A DNA stretch of 64,000 bases from Cystobacter ferrugineus (GTDB taxonomy: Bacteria > Myxococcota > Myxococcia > Myxococcales > Myxococcaceae). Positions 54,512 through 62,982 of this stretch are shown piece after piece; within the stretch, counting starts at the first letter, position 1, and each line of letters begins with the position of its first letter. The stretch lies in NCBI RefSeq assembly GCF_001887355.1, contig NZ_MPIN01000010.1, positions 182,825-246,824 of the forward strand. Direction: 5' to 3'. The notes beneath the pieces were generated by a model that searched no databases, had not been told where the DNA came from, and saw only the letters and a program-made list of their open reading frames with translations. The translations under genes and the position numbers were made by a program.

Positions 54512-56419
54512 ATGGTGGATTCGAGCCCATTCCCCCAGGTTCCACCGGACGAGTCCTCGGAGCCAGCCTGGGGAGCCCCCCGGCCCGGCGCGCCCAGGGC
54601 CTTCCGCGAGTTGGAGCACGCCTGGCGCCACCTCGGCTACCTGTATGAGATCAGCAAGCTGCTCAGCGGCGCCGAGGACGTGGAGCAGACGCTCCCCCGG
54701 TTGATGGCGCTGGCCACCCAGGTGATGCCCGTGCACACCGCCCTCCTGCTCGAGGGCGTGGATGCCAACGGCCAGGCGTGTCTGGACTGCCCCCGCTTGA
54801 GTGCCTGGCGGGCGGCCGACGTGACGGACGCGCAGTGGGCCTGGGCCTTGCAACAGGCCACCGCCAGCTATGGCTACCTGGTGGGCGCGGACGAGGTACG
54901 GCCCCAGCAGGGCGCGACGAACGTGCTCCAGGCCTCGAGGGACGGGGACGTCCGGGCGCTCGTCCCCCACCTGACGCCGACGCTCGTCAGCCTGCCGCTG
55001 GTGGCCAAGGCCCGCGCCTTCGGCACGCTCCAGATGGAGGTGGCCGGGGTGCTGGCCGAGGAGGGGCTCGCGTTCATCGACGCGGTGGCCAACCAGCTCG
55101 CCACGGCCCTGGACCGCTCCTACGCGCTGCGGCGCGAGGTGCACCTGCGCGAGCGGGCGGAGGCGAGCGAGCGCATCCAGCGCGAGCTGCTCGAGCGCGA
55201 GCAGCAGGCACGCCGGGAGCTGGAGAAGGCCCACCAGCGCCAGGCCTTCCTCGCCGAGGCGGGCGCGGTGCTGGTGCGCTCGCTCGACTATCACGCGTCG
55301 CTCGCCGAGGTGGCGCGCCTGCTGGTGCCCACGTGGGCCGACTGCTGCGTCATCGACCTGTTCGCCTGTGACGCCAAGGACGCGTGCGGCACCGAGCGCG
55401 TCGCCCTGGTGGTCACCGAGCCTCCGGAGGCGGGGGCCACGGACACGTCCTTCGTCGCCCGGGCCTTCACGAATCACCCCTGGGTGGCCCTGGCCGCGAC
55501 CCCCGAGAGCCTGACGGAGCAGCCCACGGCGGTGGAGCGGGCCGAGTGGTCCGGGTTTCCCTCCAACCTGCGCCTGCGCATCCAGGTGCGTGGCCGTACG
55601 CTCGGGGTGTTGAGCCTCATCGCCGCCCGGCCTGGGCGCCATGAAGCCGCCGACGTCGCGCTCTTCGAGGCGCTCGCCCAGCGCATCGCGGCGGCGGTGG
55701 ACACCGCGCACCTCTACGCGCAGGCCCAGGAGGCGGTGCGCTGGCGCGACGAGCTGCTCGCCGTCGTCTCCCACGACATCAAGACGCCCCTGCTCGTGGT
55801 GAAGCTCAACGCGGAGATCCTCCTCAAGGCCGCGCGCGAGGGCACACCGCACCCGCGCCAGGAGCGCCTCATGGAGGCCATCCTCCACTCGTCCGAGCAC
55901 ATGAGGGATCTCATCGCGGGGCTGTTGGATCGCTCGCGCCTGCAGGGCGAACCCGTGCCGCTCACGCTCCAGGCGCTTGCGGTGGCGGACCTCATCGAGC
56001 AGGCGCTCCAGGTGCTCGAGCCGCTCGCCCACGGCAAGACCCTGAAGCTGCAGGTGGCGGTGAGCCCGGAGGCGCGGCCGGTGAAGGCCGACCGGGAGCG
56101 GGTGCTGCAAATCATCGGCAACCTGGTGGGCAACGCCATCAAGTTCACGCCCCCGGGGGGCACCATCACCCTGCGGGCCAAGCCGGTGGACGGAATGATG
56201 CGCTTCTCGGTGAAGGACAGCGGGCCGGGCATCTCGCCCGCGGACGTGCCGCACCTCTTCGAGCGCTTCTGGCGCTCGGCCAGCGCGTCCGAGCGGGGAA
56301 CGGGGCTCGGGCTGAACATCGTGAAGACGCTGGTGGAGGCGCACGGCGGCAGCGTCTGGGTGGAGTCGCAGCTCGGCGCGGGCAGCACCTTCTTCTTCAC
56401 CCTGCCCGTCGCCGACTGA
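54512..56419 (+). CDS. GAF-domain sensor histidine kinase
   Basis: A 635-residue soluble kinase. Two GAF-like regions (about residues 55-205 and 260-395) flank a coiled coil rich in Glu/Arg (about 208-255). The HisKA part has [12 protein letters not shown] with the phospho-acceptor His at about residue 421, then HATPase motifs [27 protein letters not shown] and GTGLGLNIV. There are no membrane helices, so it senses a cytoplasmic signal. It is directly downstream of the triple-KaiC gene, a common KaiC-kinase pairing. No cognate response regulator is in the window. The last ~50 bases are duplicated at 58139-58188. Confidence 0.93.
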   Translation: MVDSSPFPQVPPDESSEPAWGAPRPGAPRAFRELEHAWRHLGYLYEISKLLSGAEDVEQTLPRLMALATQVMPVHTALLLEGVDANGQACLDCPRLSAWRAADVTDAQWAWALQQATASYGYLVGADEVRPQQGATNVLQASRDGDVRALVPHLTPTLVSLPLVAKARAFGTLQMEVAGVLAEEGLAFIDAVANQLATALDRSYALRREVHLRERAEASERIQRELLEREQQARRELEKAHQRQAFLAEAGAVLVRSLDYHASLAEVARLLVPTWADCCVIDLFACDAKDACGTERVALVVTEPPEAGATDTSFVARAFTNHPWVALAATPESLTEQPTAVERAEWSGFPSNLRLRIQVRGRTLGVLSLIAARPGRHEAADVALFEALAQRIAAAVDTAHLYAQAQEAVRWRDELLAVVSHDIKTPLLVVKLNAEILLKAAREGTPHPRQERLMEAILHSSEHMRDLIAGLLDRSRLQGEPVPLTLQALAVADLIEQALQVLEPLAHGKTLKLQVAVSPEARPVKADRERVLQIIGNLVGNAIKFTPPGGTITLRAKPVDGMMRFSVKDSGPGISPADVPHLFERFWRSASASERGTGLGLNIVKTLVEAHGGSVWVESQLGAGSTFFFTLPVAD

Positions 56420-56430
56420 GGGCGTGGGCA

Positions 56431-56447
56431 GCGGCGCTCACTGCCGC
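56431..56447. terminator. Palindrome overlapping the stop codon of the first 268-aa family gene
   Basis: A six-base stem (gcggcg/tgccgc, one G-T pair) with a ctcac loop sits between the convergent kinase and the first paralogue; the loop contains the stop codon of the minus-strand gene. The same palindrome occurs at 58199-58217 and 59924-59942. It may be a bidirectional terminator, although no T-run follows. Confidence 0.35.
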
Positions 56448-57241
56448 CCCAGCGCCCGGTCCCACGCGTACAGAGCCCCGTTCACCGTGAAGCGGTAGGC
56501 ACTGGAGATGTCCTCGAAGTCATCCGGGCGGAGCGCGTCGAGGCGCTCGCGCAGGAAGTCCGGGTCGTTGAGCATCTCGCGGTGTTGAAGATCTGCGTTG
56601 GCCCGCACCAGGACGGGGATCACCCGGAGCACGGCCTCCATGCAATCCGCTCGGGAAGCGCGCGCCATGCACTCCACCGTCAACGCCAGGTGCTCACGCA
56701 CCGAGGCGGCGCCTCCGGGGCACCACGCCTCCAGCGTCATGCCGTAGATGTCCTCCACCAGTTCATCCAGCGTGTACTCGCGATCGAACCAGAACGCGTA
56801 GCGCGGGACCTGGAGCACGTCCCAGAAGCGCAGCAGCGCCGCGAGCCGCCGGGCCATGCGCTGCGCGCTGCGCAACGGGTAGGGAGAGACGGCATGAAAG
56901 AGAGCGCCCCACGGGGTGCTCAGGCAGAAGGACTCGAAGGCGTCCCGCGCACGCCCGTACTCCTGTTCCGGCACGCCCTCATCCAAGTACATGAAGACGT
57001 CGGAGAACAGGTGCACCCGCCAGCGGGGCTGCGGGATGAGGTTGGAGTCGCCCCCCGAGTGCACGATCAGCACCTCGCCGGGCAGCACCTGGCGCATCCG
57101 CCGGGGCTGGGTGAAGACACCAGTTGTGAGGTACTCCCGAGCCCATTCCTTCCCCTTGGTGCTCACCTTACGAAGGATGGCGCCGGTAAGGCCGTGGAGC
57201 ATCTCGGGGAACTCAAGCACCGGGGACTGCGGCATGGTCAT
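56438..57241 (-). CDS. 268-aa family paralogue 1, probable immunity partner (locus C)
   Basis: A 267-residue soluble protein of no named family that I recognise. Notable segments are MPQSPVLEFPEMLHGLTGA at the start, WAREYLTTG.FTQPRRM near residue 35, FESFCLSTPWGALFHAV near 105, RLAALLRFWDVLQ near 135 and the end FLRERLDALRPDDFEDISSAYRF. It follows the exported nuclease-like gene at 57328 by about 86 bases, in the position of an immunity gene. Two close paralogues (58207, 59932) differ mostly in residues 60-75 and 140-160. It is convergent with the histidine kinase. Confidence 0.65.
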   Translation of the reverse strand: MTMPQSPVLEFPEMLHGLTGAILRKVSTKGKEWAREYLTTGVFTQPRRMRQVLPGEVLIVHSGGDSNLIPQPRWRVHLFSDVFMYLDEGVPEQEYGRARDAFESFCLSTPWGALFHAVSPYPLRSAQRMARRLAALLRFWDVLQVPRYAFWFDREYTLDELVEDIYGMTLEAWCPGGAASVREHLALTVECMARASRADCMEAVLRVIPVLVRANADLQHREMLNDPDFLRERLDALRPDDFEDISSAYRFTVNGALYAWDRALGRQ

Positions 57242-57327
57242 GGCCCTGGCCCTACCATGGAGGTCAGATGCGCCTCAAGCGCCAGGACCCGCGCTCGCGC
57301 CCAAGACGCCAGACGCCTCCCGGCCGC

Positions 57328-58077
57328 TCAGTGACAGTCCACGGGCAGGTAGACCTGGCCCTGGAAGCCACTGGGCCATTCGCCCTTTTCATAAGCAGCC
57401 CGGATCGCCTGCTCGGCCATCTCGCCGCGCTGCTCTGCTTCTTCCTTGGGCAACGCCTCTTCCTTCTGGGCCGCCCGCTCCTTCCAGGAAGCATGGGGCT
57501 TCTCGCGCCGGTAGCTCCAGCGGTAGAGCGTCACGCCGGGCTCGGGCGTGCGCCAGGACAAATGCCAGAGTGCGCCCCCATTCTCGAATTCAAGGAAGAG
57601 AGACCCTTCGAAGCCGGTACCTCCCGAGAGCTTCTTGGCAGGCTCGACGGCCTCATTCAAAGCCGCCAGGTAGCGCCCCGCCTGTTCTCTGCCTTCCTCG
57701 CGCCCCTCCTCATTGTCTGGCTTGACCTCGAAGAGCACCAAGTTATCCGTATCGGTGATGTCCGGGCGCAGGAGTCTGACGAACTTCGAGAGACGCTTGG
57801 GATTGCCCAACTTCCCCTCACCCACAATCGTGGAGAGATTGTCGGGATCGAGGAAGACAACGCTGGCGGGATGCTGCACGCGGTACTGCCTGCCAATGGC
57901 GAGGTGCGCGGCTTTGCCAAGGAAAGCGCCCCAGGGTTCCTGGGAGTCTGGCTTGCGGCCCGGGAGCTTGTAGGCGGGAGGCTCCGCCTGGGCACCGAGG
58001 GCCACCACGAGCACCAGCAGAAAACCCGCCAGACTCCAGCCATACCGCCTCCTGCATCCATGCGTCCTCACGTCCAC
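57328..58077 (-). CDS. Exported PD-(D/E)XK-like protein 1, probable nuclease toxin (locus C)
   Basis: A 249-residue protein from a GTG start at 58077, chosen because it gives exactly the same length as its paralogue at 59096. Residues 10-32 form a Sec signal peptide (RYGWSLAGFLLVLVVALGAQA, probable cleavage before Glu-Pro). The mature part contains FLGKAAHLAIGRQY, then LLRPDITDT and LVLFEVKPDNEEG followed by QAGRYLAALN: an Asp and Glu-x-Lys arranged as in PD-(D/E)XK nucleases. A charged C-terminal helix with repeated Glu/Lys and a final DCH follow. It is thought to act on nucleic acid in a target cell. There is no lipobox, so delivery differs from that of the Sit-like lipoprotein toxins. Confidence 0.65.
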   Translation of the reverse strand: MDVRTHGCRRRYGWSLAGFLLVLVVALGAQAEPPAYKLPGRKPDSQEPWGAFLGKAAHLAIGRQYRVQHPASVVFLDPDNLSTIVGEGKLGNPKRLSKFVRLLRPDITDTDNLVLFEVKPDNEEGREEGREQAGRYLAALNEAVEPAKKLSGGTGFEGSLFLEFENGGALWHLSWRTPEPGVTLYRWSYRREKPHASWKERAAQKEEALPKEEAEQRGEMAEQAIRAAYEKGEWPSGFQGQVYLPVDCH

Positions 58078-58138
58078 CCCGCGTCTCCCGTCTCGGTGTC
58101 TGCTTTCGGAGGGAACCAGAAAGGGCTGACATTCCGAT

Positions 58139-58188
58139 AGCTCGGCGCGGGCGGCACCTTCTTCTTCACACCATCCGTCGCCGGCTGA
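58139..58188 (+). pseudogene. Duplicated 3' tail of the histidine kinase gene
   Basis: These bases encode LGAGGTFFFTPSVAG and stop, nearly the same as the kinase C-terminus [15 protein letters not shown] at 56372-56419. The frame is intact but there is no gene body. It is a scar left when a kinase-tail/268-aa-gene/toxin unit was copied in tandem. Confidence 0.9.
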
Positions 58189-58198
58189 GGCCAAGCGC

Positions 58199-58217
58199 GG
58201 CGGCACTCACTGCCGCC
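58199..58217. terminator. Palindrome overlapping the stop codon of the second 268-aa family gene
   Basis: A perfect seven-base stem, ggcggca and tgccgcc, with the loop ctcac containing the minus-strand stop codon. It is the same element as at 56431 and 59924 and marks the end of the duplicated unit. Confidence 0.4.
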
Positions 58218-59013
58218 CCAGTGCCCGGTCCCATGCGCACAGCGGCCCATTCACCGCGAAGCGATAGGCGCTGGAGAGAGACTCGAAGTCCTCTGGGCGG
58301 AGTGCATCGAGGCGCTCACGCAGGAAGTCCAGGTCGTTGAGCTCCTCGCGGTATTTGAGATCGGTGTTCATCCGCACCACGTTGGGAATCACCCGGAGCA
58401 CGGCCTGCATGCAGTCCTCCCGGGTCGCACGGGCCATGCGCTCCACCGTCAACGCCAGGTGCTCACGTACCGAGGCGGCGCCTCCGGGGCACCACGCCTC
58501 CAGCGTCATGCCGTAGATGTATGCGATGAGGTCATCGAGCGTGTGGTGGGTGTCGGGCTCCCTGTACGCGTAGCGCGGGCCTTGGAGCACGTCCCAGAAG
58601 CGCAGCAACGCCGCGAGCCGCCGGGCCATGCGCTCCGCGCTCTGCGGCGGGGGTGGAGACACGGCATGGTAGAGAGCGCCCCATGGGGTGCTCAGGCAGA
58701 AGGACTCGAAGGTCTCCCGCGCGCGCGGGTACTCCTCCTCTGGCACGCCCTCATTCAGGTGCATGAAGACGTCGACGAACATGTGAATCCGCCAGCGGGG
58801 GCGGGGAATGACGTCGAACACGGCCGCCGAGATCATCTCCAGAAGTTCGCCGGACGGAACCTGGAGCATCCGCCGAGGCTGGGTAAACCCCCCCGTCTTG
58901 AGGTACTCACGGGCCCACCTGCGGCCCTCGGCGCCCACCTGGCGGCGAACGGCACCGACAGAACCGTGGAGCATCGCGGGGAACTCGAGCACCGGAGACT
59001 GGACCGTGGTCAT
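58207..59013 (-). CDS. 268-aa family paralogue 2, probable immunity partner
   Basis: A 268-residue paralogue of the gene at 56438, with the same start (MTTVQSPVLEFPAMLHG) and end. It is closest to the copy at 59932, sharing VGAVRRQV and EGRRWAREYLKTGGFTQPRRMLQVPSGELLEMIS. It differs from paralogue 1 in the region LIVHSGGDS against LEMISAAV, near residue 60, a candidate specificity surface. It follows the exported nuclease-like gene at 59096 by 82 bases. Cytoplasmic, no signal peptide. Confidence 0.65.
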   Translation of the reverse strand: MTTVQSPVLEFPAMLHGSVGAVRRQVGAEGRRWAREYLKTGGFTQPRRMLQVPSGELLEMISAAVFDVIPRPRWRIHMFVDVFMHLNEGVPEEEYPRARETFESFCLSTPWGALYHAVSPPPPQSAERMARRLAALLRFWDVLQGPRYAYREPDTHHTLDDLIAYIYGMTLEAWCPGGAASVREHLALTVERMARATREDCMQAVLRVIPNVVRMNTDLKYREELNDLDFLRERLDALRPEDFESLSSAYRFAVNGPLCAWDRALGRQ

Positions 59014-59095
59014 CGCCTCGGCCCTACCATGGAGGTCAGGTGCACCTCAAGCGCCAAGCCCCGCGCTCGACCCAAAGGCACCAGACGTCTCCCGC

Positions 59096-59845
59096 TCAGT
59101 GGCAGTCCACGGGCAGGTAGACCTGACCTTGGAAGCCATTGGGCCATTCGCCCTTTTCATAAGCAGCCCGGATCGCCTGCTCGGCCATCTCGCCGCGCTG
59201 CTCTGCTTCTTCCTTGGGCAACGCTTCTTCCTTCTGGGCCGCCCGTTCCTTCCAAGACGCATGGGGCTTCTCGCGCCGGTAGCTCCAGCGGTACAGCGTC
59301 ACTCCGGGCTCGGGCGTGCGCCAGGACAACTGCCAGAGTGCTCCTCCGTTCTCGAATTCGAGGAAGAGAGACCCTTCGAAGCCAGTGCCTCCCTTGAGTT
59401 TCTTGTCAGGCTCGACGGCCCCATTCAGAGCCGCCAGGTAGCGCCCCGCCTGTTGTCTCGCTTCCTTAAGCCCCTCTTCATTGTCTGGCTTGATCTCGAA
59501 GAGTACGAGGGCGCTCGTATCGGTGATGTCCGGGCGCAGGAGCCTGACGAACTTCGAGAGACGCTTGGGATCGCCCAACTTCCCGTCCTCCACAATGGTG
59601 GAGAGATTGTCGGGATCGAGGAAGACGGTTCTGGAGGGGTACTGCACGAGGTACTGCCTGCCAATGGCGACGTGTGCGGCCTTGCCAAGAAAAGCGTCCC
59701 AGGGTTCCTGGGAGTCTGGCTTGCGGCCCGGGAGCTTGTAGGCGGGAGGCTCCGCCTGGGCACCGAGGGCCGCCAGGAGCACCAGGAGAAAACCCGCCAG
59801 CCTCCAGCCATACCGCCGCCTGCTTCCACACTCCATCATGTCCAC
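59096..59845 (-). CDS. Exported PD-(D/E)XK-like protein 2, probable nuclease toxin
   Basis: A 249-residue paralogue of the protein at 57328 with the same GTG start and same length. The Sec signal peptide is RYGWRLAGFLLVLLAALGAQA. The nuclease-like part has FLGKAAHVAIGRQY, LLRPDITDT and LVLFEIKPDNEEG followed by QAGRYLAALN. The last ~75 residues are nearly identical to paralogue 1, while differences are scattered through the middle. The high identity suggests a recent duplication. Cognate partner: 58207. Confidence 0.65.
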   Translation of the reverse strand: MDMMECGSRRRYGWRLAGFLLVLLAALGAQAEPPAYKLPGRKPDSQEPWDAFLGKAAHVAIGRQYLVQYPSRTVFLDPDNLSTIVEDGKLGDPKRLSKFVRLLRPDITDTSALVLFEIKPDNEEGLKEARQQAGRYLAALNGAVEPDKKLKGGTGFEGSLFLEFENGGALWQLSWRTPEPGVTLYRWSYRREKPHASWKERAAQKEEALPKEEAEQRGEMAEQAIRAAYEKGEWPNGFQGQVYLPVDCH

Positions 59846-59923
59846 CCCGCGCCACCCTTCTCGGTGTCAGGCTTCGAGGGAAACAGAAAGGGCTGACGTC
59901 CCGAGGACGATGACGCCGGGCGC

Positions 59924-59942
59924 GGCGGCGCTCACTGCCGCC
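59924..59942. terminator. Palindrome overlapping the stop codon of the third 268-aa family gene
   Basis: A ggcggcg/tgccgcc stem (one G-T pair) with a ctcac loop, the third copy of the unit-end palindrome. Homology to the kinase-tail region begins only about five bases before it, so most of the kinase tail has been lost from this unit. Confidence 0.35.
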
Positions 59943-60738
59943 CCAGAGCCCGGTCCCACGCGAACAGTTGTCCATTCACCGAGTAGCGGTAGGCACTGGA
60001 GATGTCCTCGAAGTCCTCTGGGCGGAGCGCGTCGAGGCGCTCGCGCAGGAAGTCCGGATCGTTGAACTCCTCGCGGTGCTTGAGGTCGATGTCCATCCGC
60101 ACCACACAGGGAATCATCCGGAGCACGGCCTCAATACAGTCCTCCCGGGTCGCGCGAGCCATACGCTCCACCGCCAGCGCCAGGTGCTCGCGCACCGAGG
60201 CAGGGCCTCTGGGGCACCACGCTTCCAGCGTCTCGCGGTAGATGTACTCCATGAGTTCATCGAGCGTGTGGTGGGTGTCGGGCACCCTGTACGCGTAGCA
60301 CGGGCCCTGGAGCACGTCCCAGAAGCGCAGCAGCGCCGCGAGCCGCCTGGCCATGCGCTCCGCGTTCCGTGGAGGGGGAGGAGACACGGCATGGTAGAGC
60401 GCGCCCCACGGGGTGCTCAGGCAGAAGGACTCGAAGGCCTTCCGCGCGCGCGGGTACTCCGCTTCTGACACGCCCTCATTCAGGTGCATGAAGACATCGA
60501 CGAACATGCGAATCCGCCAGCGCGGGCGGGGTGTGGCGTCGAACACGGCCCCCGAGATCATCTCCAGAAGCTCGCCGGGCGGAACCTGGAGCATCCGTCG
60601 AGGCTGGGTAAATCCCCCCGTCTTGAGGTACTCGCGGGCCCACCTGCGGCCCTCGGCGCTCACCTGGCGGCGAACGGCACCGATAGAACCATGGAGCATC
60701 GCGGGAAACTCGAGCACCGGGGACTGCGGCGGGGTCAT
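59932..60738 (-). CDS. 268-aa family paralogue 3 (solo immunity-like gene)
   Basis: A 268-residue paralogue (MTPPQSPVLEFPAMLHG start). It is closest to paralogue 2. The first gene in transcription order of the array, it has no nuclease-like gene in front of it; only a short remnant of one remains at 60794-60834. It may therefore act as a solo immunity gene. Upstream lies a conserved ctaccatggaggtca element also found before the other two paralogues. Confidence 0.6.
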   Translation of the reverse strand: MTPPQSPVLEFPAMLHGSIGAVRRQVSAEGRRWAREYLKTGGFTQPRRMLQVPPGELLEMISGAVFDATPRPRWRIRMFVDVFMHLNEGVSEAEYPRARKAFESFCLSTPWGALYHAVSPPPPRNAERMARRLAALLRFWDVLQGPCYAYRVPDTHHTLDELMEYIYRETLEAWCPRGPASVREHLALAVERMARATREDCIEAVLRMIPCVVRMDIDLKHREEFNDPDFLRERLDALRPEDFEDISSAYRYSVNGQLFAWDRALGRQ

Positions 60739-60793
60739 GGCCTCGGCCCTACCATGGAGGTCAAGTGCGCTTCAAGCGCCAGGACCCGTGCCC

Positions 60794-60834
60794 GCTTCCA
60801 CGGTTCTTCTTGTCCACCCCGCGCCTCCCGTCTT
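60794..60834 (-). pseudogene. Remnant of a third exported nuclease-like gene
   Basis: On the minus strand this reads through tcccg...gcgcggggtggac and the first eight codons (VDKKNRGS) of a gene matching the start of the copy at 59096 (VDMMECGS), then passes abruptly into the short spacer that precedes each 268-aa gene. The rest of the toxin gene has been deleted. Confidence 0.7.
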
Positions 60835-60873
60835 GTCGAGCACGGGAGGCGGGGCGCTTCGCGGCCAAAGCGC

Positions 60874-62490
60874 CTAGAAGAGGAAGTCGGTGGTGAGGAA
60901 GTCCGACTCGCGGCGCGTGAGGATGGACTGCACCAGGGTGGTGTTGTCCTTCGTCGTCTTCGCCGCCACGAGCGTGCGGATGGAGAACACGCGCAGCGCG
61001 TCCGCCACCGACAACGTGCCCTCGGCCGAGTCCTTGCGCCCGTTGAAGGGGAACGTGTCCGGCCCACGCTGGCACTGGCAGTTGAGGTTGATGCGGCCCA
61101 CCTGGTTGGCGAACGCATCGATGAACTTCCCGATGCGCGCCGAGTCCTGCCCGAACAGGCTCAACTGCTGCCCGAACTGCGACTCGACGACGTAGCGCAC
61201 CGCCTCCTCGTCCTCGTCGAACACCATCACCGGAATCACCGGGCCGAACTGCTCCTCCGTCGCCAGCCGCATGTCGCGCGTCACCGGGTACACCACCGCC
61301 GGGAAGAAGAAGGACTGGTTCACCTTCCCTCCCAGCTCGTTCACCACCTTCGCCCCCTTGCTCACCGCGTCGTCCACCAGACCGCGCAGGTAGTCCGTCT
61401 TCCCCGGCTCCGGCAACGGCGTGAGCGCCACCCCCGGCGTCCACGGCATGCCCGGCTTGAGCTTGTCCACCGCCGCGCTGAAGCGCTCGAGGAAGGGTTT
61501 GACCACCTTGCGGTGCACCAGCAGCACCTTGAGCGCCGTGCACCGCTGCCCGTTGAAGGACAGCGTGCCCGTGATGCACTCCTTCACCGTGTTGTCCAGG
61601 TCCGCGTCATCCAGGATGATCGCCGGGTTCTTCGCGTCCAGCCCCAGCACGGACTTGAGGCGGTGCGGACGCGGGTGCATGCGCTTGAGCTCGCTGGCGC
61701 CCTTGTTCGTCCCGATGAACGCGAACAGGTCCACCTGCCCGCTCTCCATCAGCGCGCCCACCGTCTCGCGGCCCCGGCCGTAGATGATGTTGATGACACC
61801 CGGCGGGAAGCAGTCGCGGAACGCCTCGAGCAGCGGACGGATGAGCAGCACGCCGAACTTCGCCGGCTTGAAGATGACCGCGTTGCCCATCAGCAGCGCC
61901 GGGAACAGCGTGCTGAAGGTCTCGTTCAGCGGGTAGTTGTACGGCCCCATGCACAGCGCCACGCCGATGGGCGCCCGGCGGATCTGCGCCATGATGCCCT
62001 GCTCCTGCACGAAGCGGGACGAGGTCCGATCCAACTCCTTGAGCGCGCGGATCGTCTCGACGATGAGATCGATCGTCCGGTCGAACTCCTTCTCCGAGTC
62101 GCCCTGCGTCTTGCCGATCTCCCACATCAAGAGGTTCACCACCGCGGTGCGCTGGGCGCGCATGGCCACGAGGAAGCGCTCGACGTGCTCGATGCGCTCG
62201 GCCACGCGCATGCTCGGCCACGCGCCCCGGCCATGGTCATAGGCCTTCACCGCGGCGCTCAGCGCCTCGAGCGACTCCTGGGAGGTGAGCAGCGGCGTGG
62301 CGCCAATCACCTTCTGCTCCACGCCCCGGGCCGTCTTCACGAAGACCGGGCTGCGCACCGGGTTGAGATCTCCCCCCCACATGCGCAGCTCGCCCCCGAC
62401 GAGGTACTCGCGCTGCTCCACATACGCGGGCAGCCGCACGCCGGCGGGAATCTGTTCTTCGGAGGGAAAGAGTTCTTCGAGGGAAGTCAT
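60874..62490 (-). CDS. NADP-type aldehyde dehydrogenase (GapN-like)
   Basis: A 538-residue aldehyde dehydrogenase. Catalytic Cys lies in FNGQRCTALK; nucleotide binding is seen in GPYNYPLNETF and FIGTNKG. The C-terminal CQRGPDTFPFNGRKDSAEG resembles non-phosphorylating glyceraldehyde-3-phosphate dehydrogenase (GapN/ALDH11). The usual general-base motif LELGGK reads LGLDAK, so the catalytic Glu is replaced by Gly at that position. An aaggat ribosome binding site precedes the ATG. It likely makes 3-phosphoglycerate and NADPH, or oxidises a related aldehyde. It stands alone. Confidence 0.82.
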   Translation of the reverse strand: MTSLEELFPSEEQIPAGVRLPAYVEQREYLVGGELRMWGGDLNPVRSPVFVKTARGVEQKVIGATPLLTSQESLEALSAAVKAYDHGRGAWPSMRVAERIEHVERFLVAMRAQRTAVVNLLMWEIGKTQGDSEKEFDRTIDLIVETIRALKELDRTSSRFVQEQGIMAQIRRAPIGVALCMGPYNYPLNETFSTLFPALLMGNAVIFKPAKFGVLLIRPLLEAFRDCFPPGVINIIYGRGRETVGALMESGQVDLFAFIGTNKGASELKRMHPRPHRLKSVLGLDAKNPAIILDDADLDNTVKECITGTLSFNGQRCTALKVLLVHRKVVKPFLERFSAAVDKLKPGMPWTPGVALTPLPEPGKTDYLRGLVDDAVSKGAKVVNELGGKVNQSFFFPAVVYPVTRDMRLATEEQFGPVIPVMVFDEDEEAVRYVVESQFGQQLSLFGQDSARIGKFIDAFANQVGRINLNCQCQRGPDTFPFNGRKDSAEGTLSVADALRVFSIRTLVAAKTTKDNTTLVQSILTRRESDFLTTDFLF

Positions 62491-62701
62491 GGGGGTATCC
62501 TTTCTTGCGCCACAATCTACGGCCCCGCCCCCTTCCGCGCTCCTCTACTTGAGCCCACGCGCGCGGCGATTCCCCCCCACGCTCTCGTGCCGCTGGAAAT
62601 CTTCGGCCCGTCCCCTTGGACCCCCAAGCAGGGCGACGAGCGGTGCGAGCCCTCCCACTCCCACGGCATGCCATGGGCCGCCCGGCTCCGTTCCCATTTC
62701 C

Positions 62702-62940
62702 AAGGTTCTGATGGGGGAGCGGCAGCCGTTGAGGGGGCACGTGGAGAGCATCGCCACGGGCATCGAGGAGCGGGACCGGGTGCCGGGACCCAACCTGTTG
62801 CCCAATGTGAATCCCACGTTCAGCAGGGTACGGCTGGCGCAGCGGGTGCCGGTGCGCATCGCGCTGGAGCCTGTTCCACCGGGGACGAAGCTCGTCGCCG
62901 GAAGGACCGCGACGGTGCGGATCGGCCACCGGCCTCCTCC
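62702..62940 (+). pseudogene. C-terminal remnant of an HlyD-family efflux adaptor
   Basis: About 80 codons encode RGHVESIATGIEERDR, LLPNVNPTFSRVRLAQRVPV and RTATVRIG, the C-terminal signature of AaeA/EmrA-like membrane fusion proteins. There is no N-terminal part and no suitable start upstream, and the frame runs past the expected end. It is a broken gene, probably lost during rearrangement near the IS66 element. Confidence 0.8.
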
Positions 62941-62982
62941 CCCACGGCCAAACACTCCCACGGAGGCTCGCCGCCGAGGCGG

